A stretch of 10,548 bases of DNA from Prolixibacteraceae bacterium. GTDB taxonomy: Bacteria; Bacteroidota; Bacteroidia; Bacteroidales; Prolixibacteraceae. The notes beneath the pieces were generated by a model. It did not search any database and was not told the origin of the DNA. It saw only the letters and a list, made by a program, of their open reading frames with translations. A program made the position numbers and the translations under genes. The stretch's first letter is position 1. Each line of letters starts with the position of its first letter. This document shows positions 1 to 6,821 of the stretch, one piece after another. Location of the stretch: positions 1 through 10,548 of the forward strand of contig JAFGDX010000376.1 in the NCBI GenBank assembly GCA_016931875.1, read 5' to 3'.

Positions 1-176
1 AATAAAGAAAAAATTCTATATTGATCTATATCAACATATTCAGTGCAATCTCCTGATTTGAAAAACTGAAGTAAAAGCTGAGCTTTTTAAAAAGTCGGTG
101 GTGTTTTATTCACTGAAGGTTGAATATAAACCTGAATGATAAAATCTGAAACAATTCAAACAAAAACCGGGATTTT
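1..176. other. AT-rich stretch without a supported gene
   Basis: No coding frame, RNA or promoter pair that I trust. It contains a short inverted repeat TTGAT-CTAT-ATCAA (21-34) and a small hairpin AAAAGC-TGA-GCTTTT (73-87) that could be a weak terminator for either strand, but the stems are short and AT-rich. Confidence 0.4.
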
Positions 177-389
177 TTATTTTTTTTTAAAAAAACGCTC
201 CCTTTTCACAGCTTCTGAACGCGTTGAAAATTCTTCAGTGTAAACCAGACGCCACGGCATTTTTCGGGAGGTGTATCTGGATTTACCCGAATTATGATAT
301 GACAAACGCTGTTCAATATTGGAAGTAAATCCGATATAGAAGCTGTCATCTTTTTCGCTTTGAATTATGTAGACTGTAAATTTTATCAT
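177..389 (-). CDS. Small GIY-YIG nuclease-domain protein (short C-terminus)
   Basis: A 70-residue protein consisting of a single GIY-YIG domain, of the small stand-alone type related to the UPF0213/YhbQ group. The first strand VYIIQ (residues 6-10) and the YIG triplet (18-20) form the signature, and Arg28 in the helix IEQRLSYHN is the expected catalytic arginine. The segment WRLVYTEEFSTRSEAVKRER is typical of the family. Relatives usually run about 80-95 residues and carry 10-20 more residues after this point. Here the frame stops straight after RFFKKK, inside a run of T and A bases, so the end is either naturally short or shifted by a homopolymer indel. The ATG lies just beyond the tRNA terminator. 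The cellular role of such proteins is not well defined; DNA or RNA cleavage is inferred from the fold only. Confidence 0.7.
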   Translation of the reverse strand: MIKFTVYIIQSEKDDSFYIGFTSNIEQRLSYHNSGKSRYTSRKMPWRLVYTEEFSTRSEAVKRERFFKKK

Positions 390-392
390 AAC

Positions 393-423
393 AAAAAAGC
401 ACCAACCTTTGAGACTGATGCTT
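393..423 (-). terminator. Rho-independent terminator of the tRNA-Asp pair
   Basis: Read on the minus strand, AAGCATC (423-417) pairs with GGTGCTT (403-397) as a 7-bp stem with one G-U pair and a 13-nt loop. Six T residues follow, three of them in the stem. It lies directly after the second tRNA and ends four bases before the start codon of the GIY-YIG gene, so it separates the two units. Confidence 0.7.
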
Positions 424-425
424 TG

Positions 426-499
426 CGGTGACGACGAGACTCGAACTCGCGACCCTCGGCGTGACAGGCCGATATTCTAACCAACTGAACTACGCCACC
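426..499 (-). tRNA. tRNA-Asp (GUC), downstream copy
   Basis: The minus strand folds as a complete cloverleaf of 74 nt: acceptor GGTGGCG/CGTCACC with one G-U pair, anticodon stem TCGGC/GCCGA around loop CTGTCAC (anticodon GTC, aspartate), T-stem GCGAG/CTCGT with loop TTCGAGT, and discriminator G. CCA is not encoded and must be added after transcription. The copy at 529-602 is identical base for base. Confidence 0.96.
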
Positions 500-528
500 A
501 ATAAATGGTGTTCATCAAAAAAAATAAG

Positions 529-602
529 CGGTGACGACGAGACTCGAACTCGCGACCCTCGGCGTGACAGGCCGATATTCTAACCAACTGAACTACGCCA
601 CC
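529..602 (-). tRNA. tRNA-Asp (GUC), promoter-proximal copy
   Basis: This 74-nt cloverleaf is identical to the copy at 426-499, with the same GTC anticodon in loop CTGTCAC, G discriminator and no encoded CCA. The two genes are separated by an AT-rich 29-nt spacer (500-528) and are probably made as one precursor from the promoter at 658-687. Identity of the two copies points to a recent tandem duplication or to gene conversion. Confidence 0.96.
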
Positions 603-657
603 GTTTTTTTAATGAACTGCCTTTGAACTTCGAAAAATACGCTTTTCAAAGGTGTTG

Positions 658-687
658 CAAATATATACTTTCTTTTTTTTTCTGCAA
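658..687 (-). promoter_or_regulatory. Bacteroidota-type promoter for the tRNA-Asp pair
   Basis: On the minus strand TATATTTG (665-658) matches the TAnnTTTG -7 element exactly, and TTG (687-685) stands 19 bp upstream as the -33 element. Transcription would start near 652, about 50 nt before the first tRNA. Confidence 0.75.
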
Positions 688-749
688 TATAAAAAACGAT
701 TTTTTTGAAACAGCCATAAAAACCTACGAATCAACATCTTACCAAAGTC

Positions 750-1670
750 CTATTTCCCAATCTGAATCAGGTTTTCCTTGTTTAATGTTTTTTCTCCGTT
801 CCAGCGGTAAGCGGTAAGTTTTTTTGTTCCATTTATACATGAATCGACACAACAAATATTTGACCTTACAATAAACGGCCCGTTCCCCCTGCAATAGTGC
901 CCGAAAAAAACAATAGGCTCATCTTCAGGATAGACATAGTTTTCAGGAATAATTTGTTCTGGAATGGTATAATGCGGCAAGGAAAATTTACTTTCAAACG
1001 ACATTTCTTCAAAGGTTTTTCCCGGGGGTTGCTCCCACCACCTCATTCTGAATGTCCGCGGAGATACTCCCTTGTTATTGATTAGCTTCAAATCGCCGGG
1101 AAGCCGGAAATCAATTCCCTTGGTTAAGGTCCAGATACTTCTGCCTGCATCAGATTTTGGATTTCTGTAGATTTCCCGAAAAACACTCTTTTTAATTTTT
1201 CCGGCAGGAATGTTGGCTTTTACAAAATCAACTGCCGGTTTTGACCAGCAGGCATGTACCACCCGAAAATCGCCCATATCTAAAAACAAAGGCAAGGTTC
1301 TCAGCCATTGCAAGTGCTCAAGAAACTCTTCTGAATTTCCGACAAATTGGTTGATGGTTTTAAAAAGCGAAAAAAAGTTTTTATTGGAGGCTTTAACCAG
1401 CGGGTCGCCCGTTTTAAATTTCAGATAATAAATAATTGCATTTATTTCGTGATTGCCAAGCACCGCCATCGCGTGTTTATTTTCCACCATTGCACGAACA
1501 ATGCGGATTGTTTTTTTGATTTCAGGGCCACGGTTAATAAAATCGCCCACAAAAATGGCTTTTCGGTCAGAATGGGAATAACCGGACTCTGTTTTCTGAT
1601 ACCCGAGTTGTGTCAGCAATTTTTTTAGTATGGTTGCATGGCCGTGTACGTCTCCAATTATATCATACAT
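750..1670 (-). CDS. PPP-superfamily metallophosphoesterase
   Basis: A 306-residue calcineurin-like phosphoesterase of the PPP type, the fold of bacterial Ser/Thr protein phosphatases and symmetrical Ap4A hydrolases. All expected metal ligands are visible: GDVHG (residues 6-10), GDFINRGP (42-49), GNHE (72-75), His139 in VVHACW and His258 in FFGHYC. The second Asp of the usual GDxxDRG motif is Asn46 here; this residue is not a direct metal ligand. No signal peptide is visible, so it should be cytosolic. The in-frame ATG at 1709 was rejected because it lies inside the terminator hairpin of the preceding symporter gene; the ATG at 1670 starts directly before the first motif. The substrate (protein phosphate, dinucleoside polyphosphate or other) cannot be told from sequence. 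It is separated by terminators or promoters from both neighbours, so no link with galactose use is implied. An imperfect -7 (TACATTAG) lies just upstream. Confidence 0.87.
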   Translation of the reverse strand: MYDIIGDVHGHATILKKLLTQLGYQKTESGYSHSDRKAIFVGDFINRGPEIKKTIRIVRAMVENKHAMAVLGNHEINAIIYYLKFKTGDPLVKASNKNFFSLFKTINQFVGNSEEFLEHLQWLRTLPLFLDMGDFRVVHACWSKPAVDFVKANIPAGKIKKSVFREIYRNPKSDAGRSIWTLTKGIDFRLPGDLKLINNKGVSPRTFRMRWWEQPPGKTFEEMSFESKFSLPHYTIPEQIIPENYVYPEDEPIVFFGHYCRGNGPFIVRSNICCVDSCINGTKKLTAYRWNGEKTLNKENLIQIGK

Positions 1671-1693
1671 ATTCTGAAAATGAAATCTAATGT

Positions 1694-1733
1694 AAAAAAA
1701 AATAGCCATCCAACGATTGTCAGACAGCTATTT
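1694..1733 (-). terminator. Rho-independent terminator after the symporter gene
   Basis: On the minus strand AAATAGCTGTCT (1733-1722) pairs with GGATGGCTATTT (1711-1700) as a 12-bp stem with three G-U pairs and a 10-nt loop, then a T run to 1694. It closes the NUDIX regulator-symporter unit and isolates the phosphoesterase gene. Confidence 0.8.
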
Positions 1734-1757
1734 CTTATTTGTTTTTCAGAAATTATT

Positions 1758-3419
1758 CTACCAGAAATAGGAGTAAAAAACAAGAATAATGGTGATAATA
1801 ACTGCCGAATTTATTACATCCCATTTATTCCAGCTTGCGCGCACTTCAGCACGTTGTTCGGGTGTGGCCGAACCAATGGTAAGCCCCTGGATGATGCTCG
1901 GATCTTTTACTTTCGTAAAATAACTTATCAAAATCATGGCAATAATCACAATGGCAAAAATGTAACCTTCATAATGATACGTATTCATCCCGATAAAAAT
2001 ATCGTAAACAAGTGTTCCTTCGGCAAACGAGCCTTTAAATATATTAATGCCCAACCGAATCATTCCAAGGAAGAACCCGATTACCAATCCGTAGAAGCCA
2101 GCTGCAGGAGTGGTTCTTTTTGAAAGAATTCCCAAAAGGAAAACAGCCGCAATTCCGGGGGCCAGCAACGATTGTACCTCTTGCAGGTATTCATATAAAA
2201 CTTTTCCAAGTCCTTTCATTACAGGAATCCAGGCAATTCCAAGCATAACAATAACTACGGTTGCAATTCGGCCTACAATTACATAATGACGATCAGACGC
2301 ATTGGGTCTGTATTTTTGATAAAAGTCGATGGTAAATAACATGGCCGAAGAGTTGAACAGCGAAGCCAGTGAACTCATCAGTGCGGCCAGAATTCCTCCA
2401 ATTACTATTCCTTTAAAACCTATGGGGAGCAACGTAGTTACCAATGTTGAAAAAGCTGCATCGTTGGAAGCCAGCGTAATAATGCCTTTCTGGTTGAGTG
2501 CATAGGCGATCATCCCCGGTATTAAGAAAATAAACACGGGTGTGAGTTTCAGATATGCTCCAAAAATGGCGCCCCGCCTTGCTTGTTTTATATCGCGGCC
2601 CGAAAGTACACGCTGAACAATAAACTGGTCGGTACACCAATACCAGAAGCCGATAATTGCCGAGCCCAGGATTACTCCTGTCCACGGGAAATCGGGGTCG
2701 TTGTGCGAACGCATTAAATCGGTCATCGAATCGCCATGAACAGACACATTGGCGCGGGTAATTTCCATCAACTCTCCCCAGCCACCAACTTTTATCAAAC
2801 CAAGTATTAAAATGGCAATTGACCCGATCAGCAAAATCGGTGTTTGCAAAACCGAGGTATAAAGTACCGCTTTCATTCCACCAAAGGTGGTGTATAATCC
2901 GGTTAATATAACCAGTCCGATAGCACTAACCCAAAAGAAATCAATGTTGTATCCCCAGAAACTAATTGAATCAATATTAAAAACATCTTTAAAAACAACA
3001 CCGCCGGCGTAAACAGTTACCGCAACTTTGGTAAGAACATAACTTACAATTGAAATAATTGAAAGGAACGATCTTGCCTGCGGGTTGTATCTCCGCTCCA
3101 GAAACTCGGGCATGGTAAATACTTTGCTTCGCGCGTAAAACGGGACAAACAGCCAGCCGAGCATCAAAATAACCCAACCATGCATTTCCCAGTGAGCCAT
3201 TGCCATCCCACTTTCGGCTCCTGCCCCGGCAAGTCCAACCAGGTGTTCAGAACCAATATTTGACGCAAAAATGGAGGCTCCAATTGCAATCCAGGTAGCA
3301 TCTCTTCCGGCAAGAAAATAGTCGGAAGTATTTTTATCTTTCTTTTTAAGAACCCAAATAATGATTCCTACCAGCCCCAAAAAAAACAGGCCAAGAACAA
3401 TCCAGTCCAGTGTACTCAT
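1758..3419 (-). CDS. SGLT-like sodium/sugar symporter (SSS family), probable galactose/glucose importer
   Basis: A 553-residue inner-membrane protein with about 14 hydrophobic segments, of normal length for the solute:sodium symporter family. It reads strikingly like animal SGLT1 and Vibrio vSGLT: SNIGSEHLVGLAGAG (53-67), HWEM with Glu78 at the expected sugar-binding glutamate, FWYWCTDQFIVQR (258-270), YLKL with Lys291 at the position of SGLT1 Lys321, MSSLASLFNSS (348-358) in the sodium-site region, and YLQEVQSLLAPG (411-422). His59 sits where SGLT1 has His83 and vSGLT has Gln. These assignments are by eye. It would drive sugar uptake with the sodium gradient. The gap to the upstream NUDIX regulator gene is 41 bp with no TAnnTTTG element, so the two are likely co-transcribed. 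The galactose substrate is inferred from galK, galT and galM next door; glucose or another aldose remains possible. Confidence 0.92.
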   Translation of the reverse strand: MSTLDWIVLGLFFLGLVGIIIWVLKKKDKNTSDYFLAGRDATWIAIGASIFASNIGSEHLVGLAGAGAESGMAMAHWEMHGWVILMLGWLFVPFYARSKVFTMPEFLERRYNPQARSFLSIISIVSYVLTKVAVTVYAGGVVFKDVFNIDSISFWGYNIDFFWVSAIGLVILTGLYTTFGGMKAVLYTSVLQTPILLIGSIAILILGLIKVGGWGELMEITRANVSVHGDSMTDLMRSHNDPDFPWTGVILGSAIIGFWYWCTDQFIVQRVLSGRDIKQARRGAIFGAYLKLTPVFIFLIPGMIAYALNQKGIITLASNDAAFSTLVTTLLPIGFKGIVIGGILAALMSSLASLFNSSAMLFTIDFYQKYRPNASDRHYVIVGRIATVVIVMLGIAWIPVMKGLGKVLYEYLQEVQSLLAPGIAAVFLLGILSKRTTPAAGFYGLVIGFFLGMIRLGINIFKGSFAEGTLVYDIFIGMNTYHYEGYIFAIVIIAMILISYFTKVKDPSIIQGLTIGSATPEQRAEVRASWNKWDVINSAVIITIILVFYSYFW

Positions 3420-3460
3420 TTTTCGATGTTTTTAATTATTAGCTTAATTTTATTTCAGGT

Positions 3461-4141
3461 TTAAATTTTTACAATTCTATCCAAAACTTCTATTCTCACA
3501 TTGGGTTTCAGCCGGTAATAATAAGCGCCTTTTTTTGATTCAGTTGAATTTTTCTGGTTCAGTCTTTCCAGTACTCCCAGCGAAAGAATTTTTTTTCTGA
3601 AATTGCCGGGATCAAATTCGCGCTGATAAATGGCCTCGTATAATTTACGAAGTTGCATAAATGTAAATTTCTCCTGCAACAGTTCAATCCCTATCAAACT
3701 TGATACAGCTTTTTGTTGTAAAATATTCATTGATTTCTCCACCATTTCCCGGTGGTCGAAAATTAATTTGGGAAGATTGTTAACAGGCCACCACTTTGCA
3801 CCATGGCTTTTTACCAGTTCCTCATCGGACTGGTTGATCCGAATCAGTGCAAAGTACACCACACTTATCACTCTTTCAAACGGGTCGCGGCTAAGTTCAC
3901 TAAACGTGCTAACCTGCTCCAAAAAAATATTGCTTAATCCGGTGGTTTCCATTAAAACACGGTTGGCAGCCTCATCAGCCGATTCAAGTTCTTTAACAAA
4001 ACCACCCATTAACGACCACGAACCCTTAACCGGTTCAAAAGCCCTGGGGTAAAGCAACAATTTCAGTTGTTCCTCTTCATATCCGAAAATAACACAATCA
4101 ACGGATACCAAAAATTTTGTTTGATTTAGGTAAAAGCTCAT
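3461..4141 (-). CDS. NUDIX-domain sugar-responsive transcription regulator (NrtR/AraR type)
   Basis: A 226-residue protein with an N-terminal NUDIX fold (about 5-125) and a C-terminal winged helix-turn-helix (about 130-226, including LQEKFTFMQLRKLYEAIY). The NUDIX box begins at Gly47 and keeps Glu53, Arg61, Glu65 and Gly68, but two catalytic positions are lost: Val62 for Glu and Thr66 for Glu. That points to a ligand sensor rather than a hydrolase, as in the Bacteroides arabinose regulator AraR, which uses the same architecture. The ATG at 4141 is preferred over an in-frame ATG at 4213, because the extra 24 residues are not domain-like and would cover the 19-bp palindrome at 4169-4187. It lies upstream of the symporter in the same unit and probably controls it and itself. 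Whether it senses galactose, arabinose or a phosphorylated sugar is unknown. Confidence 0.85.
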   Translation of the reverse strand: MSFYLNQTKFLVSVDCVIFGYEEEQLKLLLYPRAFEPVKGSWSLMGGFVKELESADEAANRVLMETTGLSNIFLEQVSTFSELSRDPFERVISVVYFALIRINQSDEELVKSHGAKWWPVNNLPKLIFDHREMVEKSMNILQQKAVSSLIGIELLQEKFTFMQLRKLYEAIYQREFDPGNFRKKILSLGVLERLNQKNSTESKKGAYYYRLKPNVRIEVLDRIVKI

Positions 4142-4168
4142 AATTAGATTTAACTGCCATAAAATTAT

Positions 4169-4187
4169 AAAAGTATATTTTACTTTT
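4169..4187. promoter_or_regulatory. 19-bp inverted repeat in the leader of the NUDIX regulator gene
   Basis: AAAAGTA (4169-4175) and TACTTTT (4181-4187) are perfect inverted copies around a 5-bp spacer. The repeat lies 28 bp before the chosen start codon and downstream of the putative -7 at 4211-4218, a position that suits autorepression. Its role as operator is inferred; AT-rich sequence makes chance palindromes more likely. Confidence 0.45.
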
Positions 4188-4210
4188 GTTAATGAAATGC
4201 CAATTTTCTT

Positions 4211-4218
4211 CAAAAATA
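4211..4218 (-). promoter_or_regulatory. Putative -7 element for the NUDIX regulator-symporter unit
   Basis: The minus strand reads TATTTTTG, an exact TAnnTTTG match. No clear TTG lies at the usual 19-21 bp distance; the -33 region falls instead in the perfect palindrome at 4235-4249. The start site would be near 4204, giving a leader of about 63 nt. Confidence 0.45.
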
Positions 4219-4234
4219 TGTTTTATAACAGGAA

Positions 4235-4249
4235 ATTGTTTGAAACAAT
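4235..4249. promoter_or_regulatory. 15-bp perfect palindrome in the -33 region of the NUDIX regulator promoter
   Basis: ATTGTTT (4235-4241) and AAACAAT (4243-4249) are exact inverted copies around one G. The site overlaps the expected -33 region of the promoter with -7 at 4211-4218. It differs from the palindrome at 4169-4187, so the two may be bound by different proteins. The function is inferred from shape and place only. Confidence 0.4.
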
Positions 4250-4255
4250 GAGGGG

Positions 4256-4293
4256 AAAAAAAGGCCGGTCAGAAAATTATGACCAGCCTTTTT
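4256..4293 (-). terminator. Rho-independent terminator of the galT-galK operon
   Basis: On the minus strand AAAAAGGCTGGTCA (4293-4280) pairs with TGACCGGCCTTTTT (4271-4258) in a 14-bp stem with one G-U pair and an 8-nt loop, and a T tract completes it. A and T runs on both sides mean it could also work on the plus strand. It stands 107 bp beyond the galK stop codon; the stretch 4294-4400 between them holds no ORF or motif that I recognise. Confidence 0.88.
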
Positions 4294-4400
4294 CAGGTGA
4301 AGGTATATCCGGTTCCGATTTGTGTTTCTTTCTAATGCCAAGGAAATTTATCCTGCCGGAGGGGACAAAACCTGTTTTACATACTACTTTTCAGAGAAGT

Positions 4401-5690
4401 CTACAAATCCAGTTTTACCGAACCTTTTGCCCTGATAAATAATTTGTGGCAGGCTCCTTTTCCGTAAACATGCTCCAGTGTTTTTACATACTCATCCAGT
4501 TTATTCTGCGGAACAAAAGCCTGAATGGTACCGCCAAAACCACCGCCATGAACACGCCAGGCACCGCTTCCTTTCAGTACCATTTCGCTAAGTGCCAGCG
4601 CAAGCGAAACCACCTGCTCGTCTTTATGAACAACATCAAAAATATTCTGATTGTACATGTACGAACTGTATCCCGATTCAACCACCATTTTCAGGAATGA
4701 TTCAAAATCGTTGTTTTCCAAAGCCGCAACCTGGTCAACCACACGCTGGTTATCGCCCTGAAAATGGTAAGCACGTAAAATGGCCCTGTCGCCGGTTTTC
4801 TTACGGATTTCAGGAATTTTATCCACAATTTGCTCCAAGGTAACTTCGCGTAAAACGTTGGCACCCAGCTCGGCAGCTACCGCCTTCATTTCGGTGGGCA
4901 ACGAAGCATATTCAGCCTGCGAAGCGGCATCGTCGTGGCCACCGCCAACATCGGTAATTACAAGAGAAAATCCGGTTGCTACAAAGTCAAAATCAACCTC
5001 TTTTACAATGGGATTGGCGGGATCTTTAAAATCGATGGTAATTAACCCCCCCACCGAGCAGGCTGTTTGGTCCATTAGTCCGCAAGGTTTTCCGAAGTAG
5101 TTGTTTTCGGCCCACTGACCAATAATGGCATTTTCAACCGCCGACATTTTCCCGTCGTTAAAAAGCTCGTTGATGATGGCGCCAATCAATACTTCAAAAG
5201 AAGCCGATGAACTCAACCCTGATCCTTTTGGAACACGTCCTTCAATACAGGCATTGAACCCTCCTATTTTATAGCCGTTTTCTTTCATTTTGGCACAGAT
5301 TCCCTTTACCAAAGAATTGGATGTATAAAAATTGGACTCGTCAATGCTCAGGTCAGAAAGGTCAACCTGAAATTCGGGATAGCCGGCTGATTTGATTTTG
5401 ACAATATTGGTTCCGCTGGGTGCGGCAACTGCGATATTATCGAGATTTACCGCCCCTGCCAAAACCCGTCCGTAATTGTGGTCGGTATGGTTTCCACCAA
5501 TTTCGGTGCGTCCGGGCGAGCTGAAAAGAGTTACATCATCCGTTCCGAATGTTTGTTCAAATTCGCTCATCAATGCAGCATACCTGTCTGCCTGTTCTTT
5601 CAAAACAACAGCTTCAGTTCCGTATAATTCCTGAAACAACGGATGGTTTCCACCGTTAATTTTTTCAATTAAACTTTTAATTTTTGTCAT
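4401..5690 (-). CDS. galK: Galactokinase (GHMP kinase family)
   Basis: Phosphorylates alpha-D-galactose at C1 with ATP, the first committed Leloir step, in the cytosol. The 429-residue protein has the three GHMP motifs: a galactose-binding motif SPGRTEIGGNHTDHN (58-72), the ATP-binding loop PKGSGLSSSAS (154-164) and the C-terminal HGGGFGGTI (381-389). The catalytic pair Arg61 and Asp207 (in CGLMDQ) is present. It differs from E. coli-type GalK in having about 58 residues before motif I instead of about 20-30, and in reading GGNHTD where GEHTD is usual, so the Glu near the galactose is Asn67. I recall similar GGNHTDH variants in clostridial proteins annotated as galactokinase, so this is probably a sub-family rather than a defect. 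The galT stop lies 21 bp upstream, so it is the second gene of a galT-galK operon. Galactose is the likely substrate; a related sugar kinase is the alternative. Confidence 0.93.
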   Translation of the reverse strand: MTKIKSLIEKINGGNHPLFQELYGTEAVVLKEQADRYAALMSEFEQTFGTDDVTLFSSPGRTEIGGNHTDHNYGRVLAGAVNLDNIAVAAPSGTNIVKIKSAGYPEFQVDLSDLSIDESNFYTSNSLVKGICAKMKENGYKIGGFNACIEGRVPKGSGLSSSASFEVLIGAIINELFNDGKMSAVENAIIGQWAENNYFGKPCGLMDQTACSVGGLITIDFKDPANPIVKEVDFDFVATGFSLVITDVGGGHDDAASQAEYASLPTEMKAVAAELGANVLREVTLEQIVDKIPEIRKKTGDRAILRAYHFQGDNQRVVDQVAALENNDFESFLKMVVESGYSSYMYNQNIFDVVHKDEQVVSLALALSEMVLKGSGAWRVHGGGFGGTIQAFVPQNKLDEYVKTLEHVYGKGACHKLFIRAKGSVKLDL

Positions 5691-5711
5691 AACTTTTATA
5701 TCGATTAATTT

Positions 5712-6764
5712 TTATTGATTGATAGATTTTCTGTAGTGCGTTTTTGGCAAGTCGCGCAGGCGCCGGGCTGCCTGCTCAGCTGTAATATCGCGTTGCGGAG
5801 TTGCAAGCATTTCGTATCCCACCATAAATTTTTTAATTGTTGCCGAACGTAACAGCGGCGGATAAAAATGCATGTGCAAGTGCCATTCCGGATAATCTTT
5901 CCCATCGGTTGGTGCCTGGTGTAATCCGGCAGAATAGGCAAACGAGGTTTTAAACAAGTTATCGTACATAATGGTCAGTTTCTTGTAAATATCAGCCAAA
6001 TGAGTACGTTCTGTGTCTTTCAGCTGAAGAATATTCTGAACAGGGCGTTTACTCACAATCATTGCTTCGAATGGCCACACTGCCCAGAAAGGAACCAGTG
6101 CCACAAACGAATCGTTCTGAACAAGCAAACGGATTTCTTTTTTAAGTTCGCTTTCCAAATAATCGTTTAAAAGAGTTCTTCCGTGTTTCTCAAAGTAGGC
6201 TTTCTGGGTTTTGCCTTCCTTTTCCGGTTCCGCCGGAATTCCTTCCGAAGACCATATTTGCCCGTGAGGATGTGGATTTGAACATCCCATAATGGCCCCT
6301 TTGTTTTCAAAAATCTGTACATAATTAATTTGCGGGGCATTCCCAAGTTCCTGAAACTGTTCGCACCACAAATCAACCACTTTTCTGATATTTTCCAGCT
6401 CCATTTCGGGAATGGTAAGGCTGTGATCTTCGCTAAAACAAATTACTTTACAAATGCCTCTTTCAGCTTTTGCTGTGAAAAGTTCGCCATCGTTGAGTTC
6501 TCCGGAAGGTGTATCGCTCAGAAGTGCACTAAAATCGTTGGTAAAAACATAGGTTCCTTTGTAATGGGGGTTTTTATGCCCCCCTGCCCTTTCATTTCCC
6601 GGGCACAAATAACATCCCGGATCGTGTTTGGGTCTTTCCTGGTTGGCCGGTTTTTCAACCTGCCCTTGCCACGGGCGTTTTGCGCGATGCGACGACACCA
6701 GAATCCAGTCGCCGGTTAACGGATTGTATCTTCTGTGAGGATGTTCTTCAATGTTAAAACTCAT
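5712..6764 (-). CDS. galT: Galactose-1-phosphate uridylyltransferase
   Basis: Exchanges galactose-1-phosphate with UDP-glucose to give UDP-galactose and glucose-1-phosphate. The 350-residue length is that of the E. coli enzyme and the key residues fall at almost the same numbers: Cys51 and Cys54 in CYLCPGN, His114, and His165-Pro166-His167 within [10 protein letters not shown] (162-171). His167 is the expected nucleophile that carries the UMP, and Cys51, Cys54, His114 and His165 the expected zinc ligands. The later motif [11 protein letters not shown] (273-283) is also conserved. It leads the galT-galK operon, with a 21-bp gap to galK. Its promoter (-7 at 6834-6841) and the 18-bp element at 6813-6830 suggest repression by the adjacent GntR-type regulator. 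The ATG at 6764 gives a start directly comparable to family members. Confidence 0.96.
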   Translation of the reverse strand: MSFNIEEHPHRRYNPLTGDWILVSSHRAKRPWQGQVEKPANQERPKHDPGCYLCPGNERAGGHKNPHYKGTYVFTNDFSALLSDTPSGELNDGELFTAKAERGICKVICFSEDHSLTIPEMELENIRKVVDLWCEQFQELGNAPQINYVQIFENKGAIMGCSNPHPHGQIWSSEGIPAEPEKEGKTQKAYFEKHGRTLLNDYLESELKKEIRLLVQNDSFVALVPFWAVWPFEAMIVSKRPVQNILQLKDTERTHLADIYKKLTIMYDNLFKTSFAYSAGLHQAPTDGKDYPEWHLHMHFYPPLLRSATIKKFMVGYEMLATPQRDITAEQAARRLRDLPKTHYRKSINQ

Positions 6765-6801
6765 ATTTTCCGGTATGTTTTTAGATTTTTTTTACTCGCC
6801 T

Positions 6802-6821
6802 CCCACCTGTTAACTGGTGGG
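6802..6821. promoter_or_regulatory. 20-bp near-perfect palindrome in the galT leader
   Basis: CCCACCTGTTAACTGGTGGG equals its reverse complement at 18 of 20 positions. It overlaps the left part of the repeated element at 6813-6830 and falls just after the predicted galT start site. The left arm reads ACAGGTGGG on the minus strand, one base from the ACTGGTGGG unit of that element, so it may be a third, inverted half-site. In RNA it could also form a 6-bp hairpin. Confidence 0.5.

Noticed and set aside
21..34. TTGAT-CTAT-ATCAA as an operator
   Set aside because: Arms of five bases in AT-rich DNA are expected by chance, and no promoter or gene adjoins it.
161..190. AAAAACCGGGATTTTT as a terminator near the GIY-YIG gene
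   Set aside because: Only the A/T ends pair and the GC centre does not make a stem.
1638..2123. 161-codon plus-strand frame opposite the symporter gene
   Set aside because: It is antisense to the conserved symporter, its product has no recognisable domain, and it spans the minus-strand terminator.
3630..4052. 140-codon plus-strand frame opposite the NUDIX regulator
   Set aside because: It is antisense to a conserved two-domain protein, and its Ser/Leu-rich composition is typical of a shadow frame.
4142..4213. N-terminal extension of the NUDIX regulator from the ATG at 4213
   Set aside because: The 24 extra residues precede the domain, cover the 19-bp palindrome and start within a few bases of the predicted transcript start.
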